Part shown: positions 17,061 to 26,036 of the stretch, in pieces
Position numbering within the stretch: the stretch's first letter is position 1
Layout of the letters: each line of letters opens with the position of its first letter
Assembly (NCBI GenBank): GCA_003214215.1
Contig: QCLX01000012.1
Span: 1-38,618, forward strand
Origin: Prochlorococcus sp. AG-418-G18
GTDB taxonomy: Bacteria > Cyanobacteriota > Cyanobacteriia > PCC-6307 > Cyanobiaceae
DNA length: 38,618 nt
Direction of reading: 5' to 3'
Program-made: the position numbers and the translations under genes
Notes under the pieces: generated by a model
What the model saw: the letters and a program-made list of their open reading frames with translations, nothing else
Told to the model about the DNA's origin: nothing
Database searches by the model: none

Positions 17061-17885
17061 TTAAATTATTAAATCAATTAAATTAGATTTAAATTTCTGA
17101 AACAAAAAATATACAAAGAAAATTCTAGATGGGAATATAAATTTAATTAAGAAAATAATTTTTCTTATATAAGAGATATTTTTATTTGAGATTATATCTC
17201 CAATTAATTTTTTGGATGGTTTAGTAGAAGATACGCCATCCAAGAAAAACTTAATGACAGGTGATTGTATATAAACCACTTTATCTGCATTTTCTATTAT
17301 TTTTCTTTTCCAATATCCATCTCCAATTAAATTATACTTCTTTGTGAAATCAAATCTATTAGCTAATTTCCTAGAAATAAGCATAGTTTGGTGATTTGGT
17401 TCAAAATATCTTAGCCATTTATTTATATTTTTTAATCTTTTGCCAGGAAAAAACCAATTGAGCTTATTATTAGCAATAATTTTTGCCTGTCCAAATATCA
17501 ATCCAAATTGATTATCTATATTTAAGGAGTTTCTGAAAAATAATTCTAGCGATCCTTTATTATAAAATTTATCTCCGCTATTTAAAAAAATAATGTATTT
17601 GCCTTTAGAAAATTTTTTACCATAATTCATGCATGGATATATTCCATTTATATTTAGATCTTTTGAATTTATATGATTAATTGATATTTTATCTTCTTTA
17701 GAAAAATTTTTTGTTATTTCATTTTTATTTTTTATAAATTTTTTTTTGTTTGAGCCATCTATAATTATCCATTCAACATTAAATTTTTTTTCTTGTTTTT
17801 TTATACTTCTTAGAGTTCTAAGGAATTTTAAATTGTCATCTTTGGTAAGTGTTATTATTGAGATCTGAAAATTAAATTTTAACAT
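17061..17885 (-). CDS. GT2-family glycosyltransferase (WcaE-like)
   Basis: Predicted inverting GT-A transferase of 274 residues. ISIITLTKDDNLKFLRTLRS (about residues 9-28) and WIIIDGSN (about 39-46) open the nucleotide-binding fold; GIYPCMNYGKKFSKGKYIIF followed by LNSGDKF (near 80-106) is the usual WcaE-type region, with SGD at the DXD place. EPNHQTMLISRKL further on is also typical. A hydrophobic C-terminal stretch (IIFLIKFIFPSRIFFVYFLF) may associate with the membrane. It is a single minus-strand gene between a convergent epimerase (2-base gap) and a divergent HlpA-like gene (59-base gap). Sugar specificity unknown. Confidence 0.78.
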   Translation of the reverse strand: MLKFNFQISIITLTKDDNLKFLRTLRSIKKQEKKFNVEWIIIDGSNKKKFIKNKNEITKNFSKEDKISINHINSKDLNINGIYPCMNYGKKFSKGKYIIFLNSGDKFYNKGSLELFFRNSLNIDNQFGLIFGQAKIIANNKLNWFFPGKRLKNINKWLRYFEPNHQTMLISRKLANRFDFTKKYNLIGDGYWKRKIIENADKVVYIQSPVIKFFLDGVSSTKPSKKLIGDIISNKNISYIRKIIFLIKFIFPSRIFFVYFLFQKFKSNLIDLII

Positions 17886-17944
17886 TTAGCTTACCTAAAC
17901 ATATACGATAGCTATATTAAAATAATTTAAAAGAAATCCTTAGC

Positions 17945-18907
17945 ATGGATGATATAAAAGATTTACCTACTTTAATACTAGGTTATAACAGATTTGATAA
18001 ATTCACTAGATGCATAACAACTTTAAAAGAAAAAGGTATTAAAAAAATATATGTTTGTATAGATGGGCCAAAAAATGATTTTGATAAAGAAAGCCAGGAA
18101 AAAATAATAAATTTTTGTTCAAATAATAAACTTGGGTTAAAGATACAATTAAAAAAGCTAGATAAAAATTATGGTTGTAGATTAGGACCAATTAAGGGAA
18201 TTTCTTGGTTCTTTGAAGAGAATAAATATGGAGTCATTTTTGAAGATGATGTGGTAGTTTCTAGAAAATGTTTGGAAACCTTCTCAATATTATTAAAAAA
18301 ACATTTTTTTAATGACAATATTATGTCTATTTCTTCTTTTAATGAATTTACTAGCAAAAGAGTTGAATCAATATATGAGATTCCAGTTTGGCGAAGTTGG
18401 GGATGGGCTACTTGGGCGAATAAATGGAAAATGCATTTAAATTTTTCAAATAGTATTAAAGACTTTAATATTTGGAAAATATATAATTTGTTACCTAAAG
18501 AATTTAGATTGATTGAAACGGCAGAACTATTAAAGTCATGTCAATTAAACCTAATGGATGCTTGGGATTATGAATTTAATTTTTCTCATATAGTTAATAA
18601 AAAAAAATCATTAACTATTGGAGGTATCAATAATTATGTTTATGGATTTGATGATTCTGCTACTCATACAAAGAATATTGAAAATATAGAAATTGATTTT
18701 AAACTATTTTGTGAGAGAGAAATAGATACAAGTCAAATAATAAAACTTAAAAAAATTGATGAAATTTATACATTAAGGAAATGTGGTTTCTTTGCATCAA
18801 AGAAGAAAAATATATTTTCTTCGACCATAGATTTCTCAAAATCTAGGCTTTATTCTTTAATTTTTTATTTAAGAATAATTAAAAGAATTTTACATAAAAA
18901 TTTTTAG
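17945..18907 (+). CDS. HlpA-like glycosyltransferase, paralogue of the one at 1168
   Basis: Same architecture as the gene at 1168. PTLILGYNRFDKF opens the fold; CIDGP lies near residue 40, KNYGCRLG near 75, FEDDVVV near 99, and WRSWGWATW near 149. DDSATHTKN near the C-terminus also matches the first copy (DATHTKN). The EDD and WGWATW motifs fall at nearly the same residue numbers in both, so they are true paralogues that have diverged strongly. Likely a sugar transferase with a GT-A fold; the substrate is not known. The ATG start is clear and shares a 59-base divergent region with the minus-strand GT2. Confidence 0.75.
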   Translation: MDDIKDLPTLILGYNRFDKFTRCITTLKEKGIKKIYVCIDGPKNDFDKESQEKIINFCSNNKLGLKIQLKKLDKNYGCRLGPIKGISWFFEENKYGVIFEDDVVVSRKCLETFSILLKKHFFNDNIMSISSFNEFTSKRVESIYEIPVWRSWGWATWANKWKMHLNFSNSIKDFNIWKIYNLLPKEFRLIETAELLKSCQLNLMDAWDYEFNFSHIVNKKKSLTIGGINNYVYGFDDSATHTKNIENIEIDFKLFCEREIDTSQIIKLKKIDEIYTLRKCGFFASKKKNIFSSTIDFSKSRLYSLIFYLRIIKRILHKNF

Positions 18908-18950
18908 TGACTTTTATTATTGTATATTCATCATTATTATCAGATAAATA

Positions 18951-19889
18951 TTGGCTTTAATTTTTTCTTCTGGTGGAGGGAGACTTGGTAATCAATTACT
19001 TAATATTATTCATTTGAATGCCTTCGCATTTGAGTATGATTTAGATATATATAAGATTAATGACTTATATATAAAAAGTAAAAATAGAAAATTTATATAT
19101 AAACTTGAAAGAAATAAAATTAATTGGGAAATTGTTTCCGATTATTCAAGAGAAAAAAAATTTGATAAATTATTTCTGAAGATTTATATCAGGATGATCC
19201 ATCTATATTATTTTATACACCCAAATAAAAAATCTTACAAAATTGTACTAAATTATAATTTGCATAAATTTATTTTTGGAATTAGCCTAAAAAAAAATTT
19301 CTCTATATGTAATTTAATTAAAGAAGCCAAGAAAAAAAATATTGTTTTGTCAGGATGGGGATTAAGAGATTGGGATTTAGTCTTAAAGCATAAAGCATCT
19401 ATTGTTAGAAATTTGTTTGAAGGATTTTTACCTATTCTTAAGTTTGAGAAAAAGATAGAAGGTGATTATTTATTTGTTCACATGAGAAGATCAGATTTTT
19501 TAGAGATAGCAGAATTTAAAGAACTTAACTTTTCGGATGAGGTATGGTTGAAATCAATTATTAAAGTTTGCAATATTGAGTCTATTAAAAAAGTAATAAT
19601 TTTTAGTGATTCTAATATTGATAATTTAATTATTTCTGGATTAGAGAAAAATAAAATTGATGTTTTTATACCTAACCAACAAATAAATCAAAATAATTTA
19701 TTTTTGGATCTATTTGTGAATTATTTATTTAATGCTAAATCTGTTATTTGTAATTCATCAACATTAGTTTTAAGTATATCTTTTTTGTTTAAGGAAGAAG
19801 TATATTTACCATCTATAAGAACAGATTTTCAGAAGATATTTCTAAATAATGCTCATAATTCTTATCCGACTTCATTAAATTGGAATTAG
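18951..19889 (+). CDS. GT11-like (alpha-1,2-fucosyltransferase family) glycosyltransferase
   Basis: Likely transfers fucose or a related 6-deoxy sugar from a GDP donor. FSSGGGRLGNQLLN (about residues 5-18) corresponds to the family's N-terminal GGLGNQ motif, and DYLFVHMRRSDF near 170-181 to the HxRRxD(Y) donor-binding motif. FSDSN near 220 and ICNSSTLVLS near 263 match the later motifs of the fold. Length 312 is usual. The start is TTG at 18951; the glycine motif is only seven residues in, so little could be added upstream. It converges on and overlaps fcl by four bases, which suits a fucose function because fcl makes GDP-fucose. Confidence 0.72.
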   Translation: MALIFSSGGGRLGNQLLNIIHLNAFAFEYDLDIYKINDLYIKSKNRKFIYKLERNKINWEIVSDYSREKKFDKLFLKIYIRMIHLYYFIHPNKKSYKIVLNYNLHKFIFGISLKKNFSICNLIKEAKKKNIVLSGWGLRDWDLVLKHKASIVRNLFEGFLPILKFEKKIEGDYLFVHMRRSDFLEIAEFKELNFSDEVWLKSIIKVCNIESIKKVIIFSDSNIDNLIISGLEKNKIDVFIPNQQINQNNLFLDLFVNYLFNAKSVICNSSTLVLSISFLFKEEVYLPSIRTDFQKIFLNNAHNSYPTSLNWN

Positions 19890-20890
19890 TTTTTTTTATT
19901 CCTCAAATTGTTTTCTTTGAAATCATTTTTATATTCTTCATATGTAAGTTTTAATCCTTCTTGAAGTGATATTTTTGAATACCAACCCAGACTACTTAAT
20001 TTTGAAACATCTAAAAGTTTCTGGAAAGTACCATCTGGCTTATTGGAGTCCCAAATTATTTTTCCATCAAATGATGTTATTTTGGCAATCATTTCTGCCA
20101 GTTCTTTTATTGATATATCTATCCCTGTACCAACGTTTAACCAAGTTAAAGGTTCACCTAATTCATCTTTTGGTGCATATAAATCATTTGGATCCCAATT
20201 CTCCAATGCAAAAATACATGCTTCAGCTAAATCATCAACGTGCATGAACTCCCTTCTTGGCATGCCCGAACCCCAACATTCTACAAAATCTTTATGCTCT
20301 ATTTTGTGGACATGGAATCTATCTAATAATGCGGGCAATACATGACTATTGTATTTGTGATAATTATCACCTTTGCCATATAGATTTGTTGGCATAAGTG
20401 AAATTGCATCGAATCCATATTGTTTTCTTAATGCTTGACATATTTTGATACCGCTTATCTTCGCTAAGGCATACCATTCATTAGTTCTTTCAAGTGAACT
20501 TTTCAATAATTCTTCTTCTTTTATTGGCTGCTTTGAATATTTAGGATAAATGCAACTACTTCCTAAAAATAGTAATCTTTTGGAATCATTTTTCCAAGCA
20601 TTTTCAATAACATTATTTTGGATTTTTAAATTTTCTAGTAGAAAATCTACTGGGTATTTGTCATTTGCATATATCCCACCTACCTTTGCTGCTGCTAGGA
20701 TTACTACATCTGGTTTTTTTGCTCTGAACCAATTAGAAACTAATTCTGTTTTTGTAAGATCAAGCTCTTCTCTCGATGGGCATTCTATATTTAAATATTT
20801 ACATTCATAAAGTTTCCTTTTTATTGCACTACCTACCATGCCATTTGCACCTGCAATAAATATTTTATCTTTATTATTAATTAAGGACAT
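19886..20890 (-). CDS. fcl: GDP-L-fucose synthase
   Basis: Epimerase-reductase turning GDP-4-keto-6-deoxymannose into GDP-L-fucose with NADPH. FIAGANGMVGSAI (11-23) is the nucleotide-binding loop (usual form AGHxGMVGSA), AAAKVGGIYAN (66-76) and SSCIYPK (111-117) are strongly diagnostic of this enzyme, and WYALAK (139-144) holds the catalytic Tyr140 and Lys144. NLYGKGDNYH and SHVLPALLDRFH follow as in E. coli WcaG. Length 334 is close to the usual 310-320. It directly abuts the WcaJ-like gene upstream (stop and start are adjacent). Confidence is high. Confidence 0.95.
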   Translation of the reverse strand: MSLINNKDKIFIAGANGMVGSAIKRKLYECKYLNIECPSREELDLTKTELVSNWFRAKKPDVVILAAAKVGGIYANDKYPVDFLLENLKIQNNVIENAWKNDSKRLLFLGSSCIYPKYSKQPIKEEELLKSSLERTNEWYALAKISGIKICQALRKQYGFDAISLMPTNLYGKGDNYHKYNSHVLPALLDRFHVHKIEHKDFVECWGSGMPRREFMHVDDLAEACIFALENWDPNDLYAPKDELGEPLTWLNVGTGIDISIKELAEMIAKITSFDGKIIWDSNKPDGTFQKLLDVSKLSSLGWYSKISLQEGLKLTYEEYKNDFKENNLRNKKN

Positions 20891-22264
20891 TTATTTTAAA
20901 ACACTTTCATTTTGTTTTTTTGGTGTAGAACCTTTTGCATTTAAAACTAACCTAATAGTTTTTAAAAATATAATAAAGTCAAGAAAGATTGAAAAGTTTT
21001 TAATATAGTAAATGTCATAACTTAATTTATATTCAGAGTCCTTAATGGATGATCCATATGGATAATTTACTTGTGCCCAGCCACTTATGCCGGGTTTAAT
21101 TGAATATCTAAGGTCATAATTTGGTAAATGATCTCTCAAAAAATTATCTATTTTGGGTCTTTCAGGTCTTGGTCCTATTAAACTCATTTCTCCTGAAATT
21201 ACTAATAAAAGTTGAGGTAGTTCATCTATTCTTAATTTTCTTAATATTCTACCTACTTTAGTAATTCTTTGGTCTGAATACTTTGCCCATTGAATGCCAT
21301 CTTTTTCTGCATTTATTATCATTGTTCTTAATTTTAATATTCTGAACCTCTTACCCTCAAAACCATTACGAATTTGACTATAAAATATAGGCCCATTATC
21401 TTCTATTTTTATTAGTAATGCTGATATGAATAATATTGGTAAGGATAATAGTAAAATTATTAAACTTAGAATTAATTCTCCAATACGTTTAATTCTAGCT
21501 CTTAAGCTGAACTCATTATACAAAAATTTCCCATCGATTATATCCGAAGCTTTTATAAGTTCTGAAGGGAATCTATTAAGATAATTTTCACACCAATTAG
21601 ACATTTTCATGAATCTTATACCTTGGTTATTAAGGTCAAATAAAAATTGTAAATTTTTCTTTTCTACTATTTCGTCGTCATCAATTATTATTCCTTTGCA
21701 ATTAAATTTTTGATTTAATGAAAATTCTTGATTAAATAATTTTATTTCAAATCTTGATTTCGAACCTATAAGACTTTTAAGATATTTTTGCCTATCAACT
21801 TTTCCTAATAAAAGCCAAATTGATTTAGATTTTGATCTATTTGCTGAAATGAAATTTATAAAAGTTTGTGTAAATAAAGTTAATAAGAAAAATTTTAAAT
21901 AAAAACTAATAAAACTATCCAGAAAATCTGAAAATGAATCAAAGTTCATATCATTCCAATTCCATAATAATCCAAAGAAAAATTGTGTAAAAAATATGTT
22001 TATCAAAATATTAAAAATTATTTTTAAAAAAGGATTCGTAAAGAAATAAATATCTCCTCTTTTTTTATATGAATAAAGACCAATAATGTAACTAGAAATT
22101 ATCCATATTAATCCATTGATTAAGAATAAAAATATTAATATTGATTTATTTGAGATTGAATTCTGAAAATTATTTAAGAATAAGAAAATATATAAACAAA
22201 AATCTAATAAACTTGCGATTAATAAGTTTTTTCTAGCATTCAACCAATAAATTCTAAATTTCAT
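20891..22264 (-). CDS. undecaprenyl-phosphate sugar phosphotransferase (WcaJ-like initiating enzyme)
   Basis: Starts glycan assembly by moving a sugar-1-phosphate to the lipid carrier at the inner membrane. Residues 1 to about 165 contain four or so hydrophobic segments; a hydrophobic stretch near 265-285 (ELILSLIILLLSLPILF) precedes the catalytic bacterial sugar transferase domain. The latter has GPIFYSQIRNG, KLRTM, LRKLRIDELPQLL, GEMSLIGPRPERP and YSIKPGISGWAQVN, all standard for this family. Length 457 is typical for the polyisoprenyl-phosphate hexose-1-P transferase type. It sits between gmd (22-base gap) and fcl (no gap). Which sugar it loads is not known. Confidence 0.92.
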   Translation of the reverse strand: MKFRIYWLNARKNLLIASLLDFCLYIFLFLNNFQNSISNKSILIFLFLINGLIWIISSYIIGLYSYKKRGDIYFFTNPFLKIIFNILINIFFTQFFFGLLWNWNDMNFDSFSDFLDSFISFYLKFFLLTLFTQTFINFISANRSKSKSIWLLLGKVDRQKYLKSLIGSKSRFEIKLFNQEFSLNQKFNCKGIIIDDDEIVEKKNLQFLFDLNNQGIRFMKMSNWCENYLNRFPSELIKASDIIDGKFLYNEFSLRARIKRIGELILSLIILLLSLPILFISALLIKIEDNGPIFYSQIRNGFEGKRFRILKLRTMIINAEKDGIQWAKYSDQRITKVGRILRKLRIDELPQLLLVISGEMSLIGPRPERPKIDNFLRDHLPNYDLRYSIKPGISGWAQVNYPYGSSIKDSEYKLSYDIYYIKNFSIFLDFIIFLKTIRLVLNAKGSTPKKQNESVLK

Positions 22265-22286
22265 GAAATCTCTTGATATGTAAATA

Positions 22287-23417
22287 TTATTCTTTAGAGC
22301 TACTTATATTGAAACCAGAATTTTTTAAGATCCGTTCTTTCTTTGCTTCTTCTTTATCATTCTCTATCATTTCTTTGATTAGTTCTTCAAGGTTTATCTT
22401 GGGTGACCATCCTAATTTGCTTCTAGCTTTTTTAGAATCACCTAAAAGAAAATCAACTTCTGTTGGTCTGAAGTATCGTGGATCAACTTTTATAACCACT
22501 TCTAAAGTATCTGCTCTTTTGCCAACTTCATTTAATCCTTCACCCTCCCAAATAATCCCTTTATTATTTTCTTTACTCCATCCTAAATAATGTGCACTTA
22601 TTTCAGCAAATTTTCTAACACTTTCAGCTCTACCAGTTGAAATAACATAATCTTCAGGTTTATCTTGTTGCAGCATTAACCATTGCATTTCAATATAATC
22701 TCTGGCATGACCCCAATCCCTCATTGAATTTAAGTTTCCAAGAAAAAGATATTTATCAAGACCAGCATCGATTCTCGCTAGTCCTCTTGTGATTTTTCTT
22801 GTAATAAAAGTTTCTCCTCTCCTTGGACTCTCGTGATTGAATAAAATTCCATTACAAGCATACATACTATATGCCTCTCTATAATTGACCGTTATCCAAT
22901 AGGCATAAAGTTTAGATGCACCATATGGACTTCTTGGATAAAAGGGAGTCTTTTCATTCTGTGGGGTTTCTTGTACCAAACCATAAAGTTCACTTGTACT
23001 AGCCTGATAGATTCTTGTTTTATTTGTTAGACCTAGAATTCTAACCGCTTCTAGAATTCTGAGTGTGCCTAAAGCATCGCAGTTGGCTGTATATTCTGGA
23101 GTCTCGAAACTAACTGCCACATGACTTTGAGCCCCTAAGTTATAGATCTCATCAGGTTCAATATCTTTTATAAGTCTTATTAAATTAGTACTGTCTGTTA
23201 AATCTCCATAGTGCATAAAAAATTTAGGATTAAAATCATGTGGATCTTGATATAAGTGATCTACTCTTTGTGTATTTAAACTACTACTTCTTCTTTTGAT
23301 TCCATGCACTTCATAATTTTTTTCTAAAAGAAATTCAACTAGATAACTACCGTCCTGTCCTGTTACTCCAGTAATTAAAGCTTTTTTTTTCGGAGTTAAT
23401 TTTTTTTCATTTTTCAT
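22287..23417 (-). CDS. gmd: GDP-mannose 4,6-dehydratase
   Basis: Converts GDP-mannose to GDP-4-keto-6-deoxymannose, the branch point to fucose and perosamine. [19 protein letters not shown] (13-31) is the signature NAD(P)-binding start, GIKRRSS (about 37-43) is the Gmd-specific loop, and STSELYG with SPYGASK (Tyr-x3-Lys) supply the catalytic groups. [18 protein letters not shown] and [10 protein letters not shown] are further diagnostic stretches. Length 376 is normal. Its substrate comes from ManC (3469) and its product feeds Fcl (19886) and probably the DegT enzyme (6199), which lies in a different operon of the same island. Confidence 0.97.
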   Translation of the reverse strand: MKNEKKLTPKKKALITGVTGQDGSYLVEFLLEKNYEVHGIKRRSSSLNTQRVDHLYQDPHDFNPKFFMHYGDLTDSTNLIRLIKDIEPDEIYNLGAQSHVAVSFETPEYTANCDALGTLRILEAVRILGLTNKTRIYQASTSELYGLVQETPQNEKTPFYPRSPYGASKLYAYWITVNYREAYSMYACNGILFNHESPRRGETFITRKITRGLARIDAGLDKYLFLGNLNSMRDWGHARDYIEMQWLMLQQDKPEDYVISTGRAESVRKFAEISAHYLGWSKENNKGIIWEGEGLNEVGKRADTLEVVIKVDPRYFRPTEVDFLLGDSKKARSKLGWSPKINLEELIKEMIENDKEEAKKERILKNSGFNISSSKE

Positions 23418-23525
23418 TTTTCATTTCTTAATTTGATTTACTTGAATTAAGGAAAAAAATATGTAGTTTTCTTATTAGATTAAATTTTACAATCATTTTG
23501 ATAGTTAGTTAGCTTAAATACAAAA

Positions 23526-24860
23526 TTAATTATTTAATGTTATTACTTTCTTTTCTAGATCTTCTTTTAAGTACGATCTTAGTCCCGCTAGTAATATCCA
23601 ACAAAAAGTACTTATTCTTACATCAAAATATTGTATATCAACAAGGTGAGAGAGAAAAAATATTAAAGAAGCAGCATACCAAGCTTTATAATTTAGAAAA
23701 TACTTTTGATTTTTATCTCTTCTTTTTGATAGTTTAGAAATCTTTCTATAAGATAAATAAAGGATAAGTACAAAAAAAGAAAAAATAATTGCTGAGGGTA
23801 AAAATCCATAACTTATGGCTAATTCAAGAGGTAGGTTATGTGAATGTCCAAACCATTCGCCACTTTTTAGAGAATAAAGTATTGGGAAAGATGCTGCTCC
23901 CCATCCAAAAACTGGTTTTTGAAAAATGAAAGAAAATGATGCTAGCCATTTATTAATTCTTGGATAAGACGTTAAATTACTTAATCCGATTTCAGGAAAT
24001 AATGTATATATTCTTGTTGGAATTATAGTTTTCATAAAAACTTGTATTTCATTGGGGATTATTGGTAATACAGTTAATGCTAGTGATAAAAAAGCAAGTA
24101 TAATAATAGGTAAATACCATACAAGACTTGCTGAACCTAATACAATAGGCGAAGAAATAATAAATCCTAAAAATGCATTTCTAGAATCAGTAAGAGTTAT
24201 AAAAGCTATAAATAAAGAGCAAATGATTGATAATATAATCCTTTTATTTAATTCTATGTTAGGCCTTATTAATTCCGATAAACAAAAAGGCCAAACAAGA
24301 ACCATCCATAATCCTGCATAATTTTGATTATTAAAAAGACCTGCTACTGATCCTATATCTGATATCGGTTTCTGAAACCATATGATAAAACCATTAAATA
24401 ATTCAAAGGGACCATTAATATTCAAAAGTTGAAGGATCCCTGAGAAAATTACGGGAATAGAACCGCAAATTAATAGTTTTGATGTAAGTAATCTTTTCCC
24501 TGGCGAATTTAGATATTTCTGGAATCCCCAAAAACATAAAAAAAATGGTAACCAATTTATTAATCCTAATAAAGATAATTTTGGATCTAAATTTAAATCT
24601 ATATACTTCTCATATCTAAGAAAGTGAACAAAACTACTTATAGACATAAGTATTGCGCTTGTAATTAGTGGATAATTCCATTTATCTTTTAGATACTGGG
24701 ATGGTTTTAAAAAACTTATAAATTGTGAAACTAGTAAAAAAATCATGGATAAGCCAACTGCAGATGCTAAAAAAAACACACCTATATAAAAAGAGTAAGT
24801 GCCTATTTTTTCTTGATTTAAACCTTTAAAAATATTTATTTGATTGAAAGATATTACCAT
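23526..24860 (-). CDS. O-antigen polymerase / ligase-like membrane protein
   Basis: A 444-residue integral membrane protein with roughly ten hydrophobic segments, probably either Wzy-type polymerase or WaaL-type ligase of the O-antigen (PF04932-like group). The supporting feature is the large exoplasmic loop with VFGWGAASFPILYS and EWFGHSHNLPLELAISYGF near residues 315-350; the GHSHN histidine region is typical of the Wzy/WaaL superfamily. LTDSRNAFLGF near 220 is the other commonly conserved spot. The two functions cannot be told apart from sequence alone. It follows the GT32 gene (107-base gap) and precedes gmd. Confidence 0.82.
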   Translation of the reverse strand: MVISFNQINIFKGLNQEKIGTYSFYIGVFFLASAVGLSMIFLLVSQFISFLKPSQYLKDKWNYPLITSAILMSISSFVHFLRYEKYIDLNLDPKLSLLGLINWLPFFLCFWGFQKYLNSPGKRLLTSKLLICGSIPVIFSGILQLLNINGPFELFNGFIIWFQKPISDIGSVAGLFNNQNYAGLWMVLVWPFCLSELIRPNIELNKRIILSIICSLFIAFITLTDSRNAFLGFIISSPIVLGSASLVWYLPIIILAFLSLALTVLPIIPNEIQVFMKTIIPTRIYTLFPEIGLSNLTSYPRINKWLASFSFIFQKPVFGWGAASFPILYSLKSGEWFGHSHNLPLELAISYGFLPSAIIFSFFVLILYLSYRKISKLSKRRDKNQKYFLNYKAWYAASLIFFLSHLVDIQYFDVRISTFCWILLAGLRSYLKEDLEKKVITLNN

Positions 24861-24967
24861 ACGTTTTTAGATTATATTTAATTATATTTGGATAAATTGC
24901 ATAAGAGTTTAGCCTTGTTTCGCTTAATTAATTGCACATTTGAAGAAAACTAATGTATGTTAATTTT

Positions 24968-25813
24968 CTAATTTAAATCTAATTTCTTTGATGAGTCTAT
25001 AGTTTTTAATTTATTTAATTTTGAATAATGTTTTATTTTTTTAAAAGGTGACAGAAATTCACCATATTTTGAATAAAAAACCCATTCAATATCTTCCTGT
25101 GAAACGAGATTAGGTCTTTTACTTTTTCCAATGTTGTAATAATTTCTAGTGAATTGATGTGGTCCCGTCAGATTCATTATCCCCTGTTTAGGAGAACAAA
25201 AAACTATATCTTGAAAATAAAGATAGTCTCTTTTTATCTTGAAGATAAGTTCTTTTAAAAAATGAGATCCTTTTGGTAACGCAAAAAAACCATTATGAAT
25301 TACATTTTGCCTTGATTTTGTTTGTTCCTCTCCTGAGGAAGTTATAACTTCAATTTTTCTAGGCTCCCACATCAGGATCCCATTAGATTTACTCTTCTTA
25401 TAAAGCTCTAATACTTTCTGAGGGTTAATTTCTGACTTAAGATCTAGCCATATTCCTCCATATAAATAAATACAGCAAATTCTAAATAAATCAATTTTCT
25501 GAACTGGTAAGATTGATCGTTGATAAATTTCATAAATTAAGTCATCCTCAAAATGATCTTTCATAAATTTATTAACTTGATTATTAGAATAAATGCTTAA
25601 ATCAATTTTTTTGTAGTTTGAATAATTATTCCATTTTTTGTACATGCTTTTAGCAACCCAAAAATTATCTGTGCTAGAAACTAAATTTATTTTTTTTGGG
25701 GATTTAAGATTTGATATTACAGACGATTTTAAAAGAGTATTAGGATATTCATTGAGAATAAATCTAATGCATAGTTTTCTTAAAAATATAAAAAAGTTTT
25801 GCAATAAGTTCAT
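24968..25813 (-). CDS. GT32-like glycosyltransferase with altered DXD
   Basis: Second GT32-type gene in the window. NLVSSTDNFWVAKSMYKKWN resembles the family's early region, and LFRICCIYLYGGIWLDLKSE carries the hallmark YGG(I/L)(W/Y) followed by the metal site. Here the site reads DLK instead of DXD: the second Asp is Lys, with a Glu two residues later, so metal binding may be altered. GFFALPKGSHFLKELI and LTGPHQFTR fit the C-terminal half. The frame is open for 16 more codons to 25861, but these are antisense to the tRNA and spell the familiar tRNA-derived GQWFESIR, so ATG 25813 (MNLLQNFFIF) is the real start, 17 bases past the tRNA 3' end. Confidence 0.75.
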   Translation of the reverse strand: MNLLQNFFIFLRKLCIRFILNEYPNTLLKSSVISNLKSPKKINLVSSTDNFWVAKSMYKKWNNYSNYKKIDLSIYSNNQVNKFMKDHFEDDLIYEIYQRSILPVQKIDLFRICCIYLYGGIWLDLKSEINPQKVLELYKKSKSNGILMWEPRKIEVITSSGEEQTKSRQNVIHNGFFALPKGSHFLKELIFKIKRDYLYFQDIVFCSPKQGIMNLTGPHQFTRNYYNIGKSKRPNLVSQEDIEWVFYSKYGEFLSPFKKIKHYSKLNKLKTIDSSKKLDLN

Positions 25814-25829
25814 ATTTTCGATTTTATAA

Positions 25830-25903
<74 letters not shown>

Positions 25904-25911
25904 ACCATATT

Positions 25912-25940
25912 ATTATATCCGAACACAACTTACTAAACAA
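25912..25940 (-). promoter_or_regulatory. promoter of tRNA-Arg
   Basis: On the minus strand a TTGTTT (25940-25935) stands exactly 17 bases before an exact TATAAT (25917-25912). A start about seven bases further on falls within two or so bases of the mature tRNA 5' end at 25903. Spacing and position fit a sigma70-type promoter well. Confidence 0.6.
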
Positions 25941-26036
25941 ACAAAGTAATCCTATTAATTTTTTTTAAAGACAAAAAACTATTTGCTTGGAATTTCAATC
26001 AAATCTTCTTAGAATGGATAATAAATAATTATTATT

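Noticed and set aside
19966-20810. Plus-strand ORFs over fcl
   Set aside because: They are antisense to a strongly conserved GDP-fucose synthase; no recognisable domain or start signal.
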